Assembly: GCF_036846205.1 (NCBI RefSeq)
Contig: NZ_DAIUCK010000015.1
Location: 1-37,995, forward strand
DNA: 37,995 nt
Direction of reading: 5' to 3'
Source: Rhabdothermincola sp036846205
GTDB taxonomy: Bacteria; Actinomycetota; Acidimicrobiia; Acidimicrobiales; Acidimicrobilacustridaceae
The notes under the pieces are model-generated. The model was not told the origin of the DNA. It saw nothing but the letters and a program-made list of their open reading frames with translations, and ran no database searches. How positions within the stretch are numbered: position 1 is the stretch's first letter; the number at the start of each line of letters is the position of its first letter. The position numbers and the translations under genes were made by a program. This document shows positions 31,100-37,995 of this stretch, piece by piece.

Positions 31100-31660
31100 T
31101 CACGGCATCGGGTCCGGCCGGTGACCCGCCCGGGCCTGGCGGATCAGTTCCTCGAGCCGGTCCACGGTGTCCTCGAGGCGGTCGTTGACCACCTCGATCG
31201 CCCCTAAGCGCCGGGCGACGGCGATCTCCTCGCCGGCCTTGGCCAGCCGACGCTCGACCTGCTCGGGCGAGTCACCACGCCCGGTCAGCCGAGCCGCCTG
31301 CTCCTCGGGGGAAGGGGCGACCAGCAACACCAGCAGGGCCTCCGGCGAGCGGGCCCGCACCTGCTCCGCCCCCTGCACGTCGATCTCGAGCAGCAGGTCG
31401 TGGCCCGCAGGCAGCTCGTCGGGCACCGGTGTGCCGTAGAGATGGCCGAGGAACTCGGCGTGTTCGAGGAACCCGCCCTCGGCCACCCGGCGCCGGAAGG
31501 TGGGTTCGTCCACGAAGACGTAGGCATCGGCGGGCTCGCCGGGCCGGCGCGGGCGGGTCGTCCAGGACCGGCTCAGCCAGAGCGCTGGGTCGCGCTCGAC
31601 GAGCTTGCGCACCACGGTGCCCTTGCCGACGCCGCCGGGGCCCGAGACGACGATGATCAT
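31100..31660 (-). CDS. gmk: Guanylate kinase
   Basis: Phosphorylates GMP to GDP. The 186 residues start MIIVVSGPGGVGKGTVVRKL; the P-loop GPGGVGKGT at 7-15 has Gly where most Gmk proteins have Ser (GPSGVGKGT). The GMP site is seen in SRSWTTRPRRPGE near 30-42 and DAYVFVDEPTF, and the LEIDVQGAEQVR segment follows. It lies 16 bp after mihF in the actinobacterial pyrF-mihF-gmk order. Confidence 0.96.
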   Translation of the reverse strand: MIIVVSGPGGVGKGTVVRKLVERDPALWLSRSWTTRPRRPGEPADAYVFVDEPTFRRRVAEGGFLEHAEFLGHLYGTPVPDELPAGHDLLLEIDVQGAEQVRARSPEALLVLLVAPSPEEQAARLTGRGDSPEQVERRLAKAGEEIAVARRLGAIEVVNDRLEDTVDRLEELIRQARAGHRPDPMP

Positions 31661-31676
31661 GGCGCGGCCGTGAGGA

Positions 31677-31994
31677 TCAGGCGCCGAAGGTCTCGATCAG
31701 CGCCTCGCGCTGTTTGTCGCCGAGGCCACGCACCCGACGGGACTCATTGATGCCGACGTGCTCCATGGTGCGGCGCGCCTTGACCTTCCCGACCCCGGGG
31801 AGCGACTCCAGGACCGCGAGCACCTTCATCTTTCCGATGGTCTCGTCGTGTTCCGCCTGTGCGAGCACCTCGCGAAGGGTGATCGAGCCCATCTTGAGCT
31901 TCTCCTTGAGCTCGGCCCGGGCGCGCCGCACCTCGGCTGCCTTGGCCAGCGCGGCCTGCCGTTGTTCATCGGAGAGTGACGGTGGGAGCGGCAT
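31677..31994 (-). CDS. mihF: Actinobacterial integration host factor MihF
   Basis: Small DNA-bending nucleoid protein of actinobacteria, unrelated in fold to enterobacterial IHF; essential in mycobacteria and needed for L5 phage integration there. The 105 residues have a basic N-terminal helix (AKAAEVRRARAELKEKLKMG) and a C-terminal helix-two-turn-helix DNA-binding part with ESLPGVGKVKARRTMEHVGI and SRRVRGLGDKQREALIE. I chose the ATG at 31994, which gives the usual length and lies 10 bp after the pyrF stop. The presence of mihF is strong evidence for an actinobacterial source for this part of the window. Confidence 0.95.
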   Translation of the reverse strand: MPLPPSLSDEQRQAALAKAAEVRRARAELKEKLKMGSITLREVLAQAEHDETIGKMKVLAVLESLPGVGKVKARRTMEHVGINESRRVRGLGDKQREALIETFGA

Positions 31995-32004
31995 GGGAGC
32001 GACC

Positions 32005-32727
32005 CTAGCGCGATGCACCCGCCACCTCTGCGGCGATCGCCGCCGCGGTGGCGGGCGGGTCGTCCGCCTGGGTCACGGTCCGCCCGATCACGAGGAGATC
32101 CGCGCCGGCGGCGATCGCCTGGCTGGGCGTGGCCGAGCGAACCTGGTCGTGCGCGGGCGTGCCGGCGAGGCGGATCCCGGGAACGACCGCCTTCAGGCGG
32201 GGGGCCAGCTCCTTGGCGTCATGGACGTCGCTCGCCGCGCAGACGATCCCCCCGCACCCCGCCTCGACCGCCAGCGCGATGCGGTGCGGGACCACGTGCG
32301 GCGGGGCCGAGTCGTCACTGGTCAGTACCGTCACGGCCAGCGCGTCCGGGGCCGGCAGGCCTGCGGCCGCAGCTCCTTCGTGCAGGCCTTCGACCCCGGC
32401 ACGCAGCATGGGGACGTCGCCCCGGGCATGCAGGGTCAGGTAGCGGGCGCCGAGGGATCCGAGCACCCGGGCCGCCTTGTGGACGGTGGTCGGGATGTCG
32501 AGCAGCTTGAGGTCGACGAAGACCTCGAAGCCCGCGTCGGCCAGGCTCCCGATGGCCTCCGGTCCCGCGGCGCTGTACAGCTCGAGGCCGATCTTGGCCA
32601 CGCCGAACCAGGGCCGCAGGAGCTGACCGAGGCGCTGGGCCTCGACCAGGTCGTCGACGTCGAGAGCCAGGGCGAGGCGTGCCCGCGCCTGGTCGTTGGG
32701 ACCCTCGGGCTTCAGGTCAGCTCCCAT
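32005..32727 (-). CDS. pyrF: Orotidine 5'-phosphate decarboxylase
   Basis: Last step of UMP synthesis. The 240 residues form the OMPDC barrel with ALALDVDD near 19-26, the catalytic K/D tetrad in FVDLKLLDIPTTV (about 70-82) and the phosphate loop VIGRTVTQADDP near the end. The DLKLLDIP sequence follows the short group I-type active site rather than the mycobacterial type 2 enzyme. It overlaps the end of pyrD by 11 bp, so the two are translationally coupled. Confidence 0.95.
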   Translation of the reverse strand: MGADLKPEGPNDQARARLALALDVDDLVEAQRLGQLLRPWFGVAKIGLELYSAAGPEAIGSLADAGFEVFVDLKLLDIPTTVHKAARVLGSLGARYLTLHARGDVPMLRAGVEGLHEGAAAAGLPAPDALAVTVLTSDDSAPPHVVPHRIALAVEAGCGGIVCAASDVHDAKELAPRLKAVVPGIRLAGTPAHDQVRSATPSQAIAAGADLLVIGRTVTQADDPPATAAAIAAEVAGASR

Positions 32728-33655
32728 GTGCTCCTCCGATCAGCTCTCGTACTGCCCTCACCCCGTGCTGTTGGCACCACGCCGCCAGCTCCGCCAGGAC
32801 CGATCCCGGCGCTCGCGGATCGGCGAAGGTCGACGTGCCCACCTGCACCGCCGAGGCGCCGGCCAGGAGCAGCTCGACGGCATCGGTGCCCGTCGCCACC
32901 CCACCCACACCGACGATCGGCAGATCCGGCATCGCGGCATGCACGTCGTAGACGGCGCGGACGGCCACGGGGTGGATGGCTGGCCCGGAGAGCCCTCCCC
33001 CACCACCGCCCAACCGGGGCCGCCGGGTCTCGGGGTCGATGCTCATGGCGGGCAGGGTGTTGATGAGGGTCACCGCCTCGGCGCCGGCCTCGCGCACGGC
33101 CGCCGCGATCGGCACCAGGCTGGTCACGTTGGCGGTGAGCTTGGCCCACCGGGGACGGCCGCACGCTCCGCTGGCCCGCACCGCGGCCGCGGCCGCCGAG
33201 GCGCTCTGGGCGAACATCTCGGTGCCTGCGGGCGGAGCCCCGCCCGGGTGGCTGTGCAGATTCGGGCAGGACAGGTTGACCTCCACGGCCACCACCTCGG
33301 GTGGCGCGTACGCCAAAGCCTCTGCTGCTGCCGCGTAGTCCTCGACCGTGCGTCCCCAGATGCTGGCCACGACGTTGGCACCGGTCGCGAGCAATGCAGG
33401 CAGCTCGCAGGCCAGCCACTGCGCCACGCCGGGGCCCTGGAGACCCACGCTGTTGATCATGCCCGCCGTGGTCTCGTGCACCCGCGGCGGGGGGTTGCCA
33501 CGCCAGGGGTCGGCCGACAGCGACTTCACCACCACCGCCCCCAACGTCGCCAGGTCGACGTAGCTCGCCAGCTCGTCACCGTGCCCGGCGGTGCCCGATG
33601 CGGTCATCACCGGGTTGGGCAGCGCCACCGATCCTACCGTGGTGGACAGATCCAC
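32717..33655 (-). CDS. pyrD: Dihydroorotate dehydrogenase, class 1 (1B-type)
   Basis: Oxidises dihydroorotate to orotate with FMN. The 312 residues include NPVMTASGTAGHG near 14-26, GNPPPRVHETTAGMINSVG near 53-71 and NLSCPN with the catalytic base C130; a cysteine here marks class 1, whereas class 2 enzymes have serine. The GNPPPR-ET-GM pattern fits the 1B form, which normally works with the iron-sulfur flavoprotein PyrK. I chose the GTG at 33655 because family proteins begin with VDLS-like sequence; an ATG at 33715 adds an odd 20-residue basic tail and cannot be excluded. No pyrK lies beside it. Confidence 0.93.
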   Translation of the reverse strand: MDLSTTVGSVALPNPVMTASGTAGHGDELASYVDLATLGAVVVKSLSADPWRGNPPPRVHETTAGMINSVGLQGPGVAQWLACELPALLATGANVVASIWGRTVEDYAAAAEALAYAPPEVVAVEVNLSCPNLHSHPGGAPPAGTEMFAQSASAAAAAVRASGACGRPRWAKLTANVTSLVPIAAAVREAGAEAVTLINTLPAMSIDPETRRPRLGGGGGGLSGPAIHPVAVRAVYDVHAAMPDLPIVGVGGVATGTDAVELLLAGASAVQVGTSTFADPRAPGSVLAELAAWCQQHGVRAVRELIGGAHGS

Positions 33656-33711
33656 CGACCGGGCGCCGGCCTCCCGGCCCGATGGAGCTCGTCGCCTCCA
33701 GCCGGGAAGGC

Positions 33712-33740
33712 TCATCGCAGCTCGGTGACGGTGAGTCGGG

Positions 33741-33744
<4 letters not shown>
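33712..33744 (-). pseudogene. Ten-codon frame overlapping carB stop; possible pyrK remnant
   Basis: ATG at 33744 overlaps the carB stop (ATGA) in the way coupled genes do, but reads only MTRLTVTELR before a stop that itself overlaps the ATG at 33715. In related pyrimidine operons pyrK commonly sits at this place. It may be the 5' stub of a deleted pyrK or a chance frame; it is too short to decide. Confidence 0.2.
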
Positions 33745-37034
<3,290 letters not shown>

Positions 37035-37038
37035 GGCA

Positions 37039-37995
37039 TCACTTTCCGGCATCGGCCATCAGGGCCGTGAAGCGGTCGAACAGGTACGCGATATCGTGGG
37101 GTCCGGGCGACGCCTCGGGGTGCCCCTGGAAGCCGAACGCCGGGCGATCGGTGCGCGCGATCCCCTGCAGCGAGCCGTCAAAGAGGCTCACGTGCGTCGC
37201 GCGCAACGTCGCGGGCAGGCTGTCGGCGTCCACCGCAAAGCCGTGGTTCTGGCTGGTGATGCTCACGCGGCCGCTGTCGAGGTCCTTGACCGGGTGGTTG
37301 GCGCCGTGATGGCCGAATTTCATTTTGTACGTGCGCGCGCCGCTGGCCAGCGCCATGATCTGGTGTCCGAGGCAGATACCAAACGTCGGCACGCCGCGCT
37401 CGATGATCGTGGCCGCCGCGCGGATGGCGTAGTCACACGGCTCGGGGTCGCCCGGGCCGTTGGACAGAAACACCCCATCGGGCCGCAACGCCAGCACATC
37501 GGCCGCCGGGGTTTGCGCCGGCACCACCGTCACGCGACAGCCGCGCTCGGCCAGCATGCGCAGGATATTGCGCTTGACCCCGAAGTCGTACGCGACGACG
37601 TGAAAACGTGGGTTCGTCAGGCGGCCGTAACCGCGCGTGCCGTCCTCGCGCTGCAACCGCCACTCGGTCTCGGTCCACTCGTACGCGGTGGGCGTGGTGA
37701 CCACGCGCGCCAGATCGAGCCCGGCCATGCGGGGGGCGGAACGCGCGGCCTCCACCGCCTGCGCGCGCACCGCGTCCGTCACCGCCTCACCCACCGCGAG
37801 GGCGATGATGGCACCGTTTTGGGCGCCGTGCTCTCGCAGGCGCCGCGTCAGCGCGCGCGTGTCGATCCCGGCGATCGCGACGATGCCCTGCCCGCGTAGG
37901 TAGTCCCCTAACGGCTGTTCGGCACGGAAATTGGAGTGAAGGGCGGGCAGGTCTTTGATGATCAGGCCGGCGGCTTGCACTGCGCCGGATTCGGT
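37039..37995 (-). CDS. carA: Carbamoyl phosphate synthase small chain (N-terminus cut by window edge)
   Basis: Glutaminase subunit that releases ammonia from glutamine and channels it to CarB. The 318 C-terminal residues are present; about 65-70 N-terminal residues lie beyond the window, since the frame is open to its edge (TESGAVQAAGLIIKDLPALH). Motifs are LSNGPGDPEPCDYA near 177-190 of the fragment, the nucleophile in FGICLGHQ (C208) and the catalytic histidine and glutamate in FQGHPEASPGPHD. Wording such as LARVVTTPTAYEWTETEW and many GCGCGC runs resemble betaproteobacterial carA, unlike the rest of the window. A GTG at 37980 is not the true start. Confidence 0.96.
   Translation of the reverse strand, partial: TESGAVQAAGLIIKDLPALHSNFRAEQPLGDYLRGQGIVAIAGIDTRALTRRLREHGAQNGAIIALAVGEAVTDAVRAQAVEAARSAPRMAGLDLARVVTTPTAYEWTETEWRLQREDGTRGYGRLTNPRFHVVAYDFGVKRNILRMLAERGCRVTVVPAQTPAADVLALRPDGVFLSNGPGDPEPCDYAIRAAATIIERGVPTFGICLGHQIMALASGARTYKMKFGHHGANHPVKDLDSGRVSITSQNHGFAVDADSLPATLRATHVSLFDGSLQGIARTDRPAFGFQGHPEASPGPHDIAYLFDRFTALMADAGK

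Noticed and set aside
37978..37980. GTG as the true carA start
   Set aside because: The frame stays open and CarA-like to the window edge, and about 65-70 family N-terminal residues would be missing.

Overview
The window is a dense, GC-rich block of housekeeping genes from an actinobacterium (Actinomycetota). My impression from memory of similar loci is an Acidimicrobiia-like lineage. The support is the argC-J-B-D-F-R-G-H cluster with argR inside it, the pyrF-mihF-gmk-rpoZ-coaBC-metK-priA order, a PriA without a Walker A motif, mihF itself, and many short -10-only promoters placed a few bases before start codons. I see no tRNA, rRNA, insertion sequence, prophage or CRISPR array.

Layout. 1-8181 (minus): arginine operon argCJBDFRGH, with argH cut by the left edge. 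It has a compact promoter and an 18-bp inverted repeat in the 41-bp gap after pheT. 8223-13950 (minus): infC-rpmI-rplT, a SpoU-family RNA methyltransferase, pheS and pheT. infC appears to start at AUA and has a structured leader. 14262-14711 (plus): a DUF1844-type protein. 14752-17594 (minus): hisG, a small cold-shock-like protein and an ABC-2 ATPase/permease pair, packed as one unit. 17654-18346 (plus): VIT1/CCC1-type metal transporter. 18357-22035 (minus): riboflavin operon ribD-ribE-ribBA-ribH behind an FMN riboswitch. 22067-25215 (minus): def-fmt-rsmB-mogA. 25253-26409 (plus): an RsmC-like and a second SpoU methyltransferase, overlapping by 4 bp. 26485-37995 (minus): carA-carB-pyrD-pyrF-mihF-gmk-rpoZ-coaBC-metK-priA, with carA cut by the right edge.

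How the genes fit together. The window covers glutamate to arginine, carbamoyl phosphate (which feeds both arginine and pyrimidines), two late pyrimidine steps, riboflavin, the first histidine step, S-adenosylmethionine and CoA precursors, plus Phe-tRNA charging, IF3/L35/L20, formyl-Met processing and replication restart.

The most important anomaly is at the right end. carA and roughly the first 240 residues of carB read like a betaproteobacterium, while the rest of carB and everything to its left reads actinobacterial. The change falls in a very conserved part of carB, in an operon (carA-carB) that both groups share. The simplest explanation is a chimeric assembly join; recombination after transfer is the alternative. 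I found no convincing new biological system. The next most interesting items are the infC AUA start and leader, the argC promoter/operator, divergent leaderless promoter pairs, and an apparently missing pyrK next to a class 1B-type pyrD.
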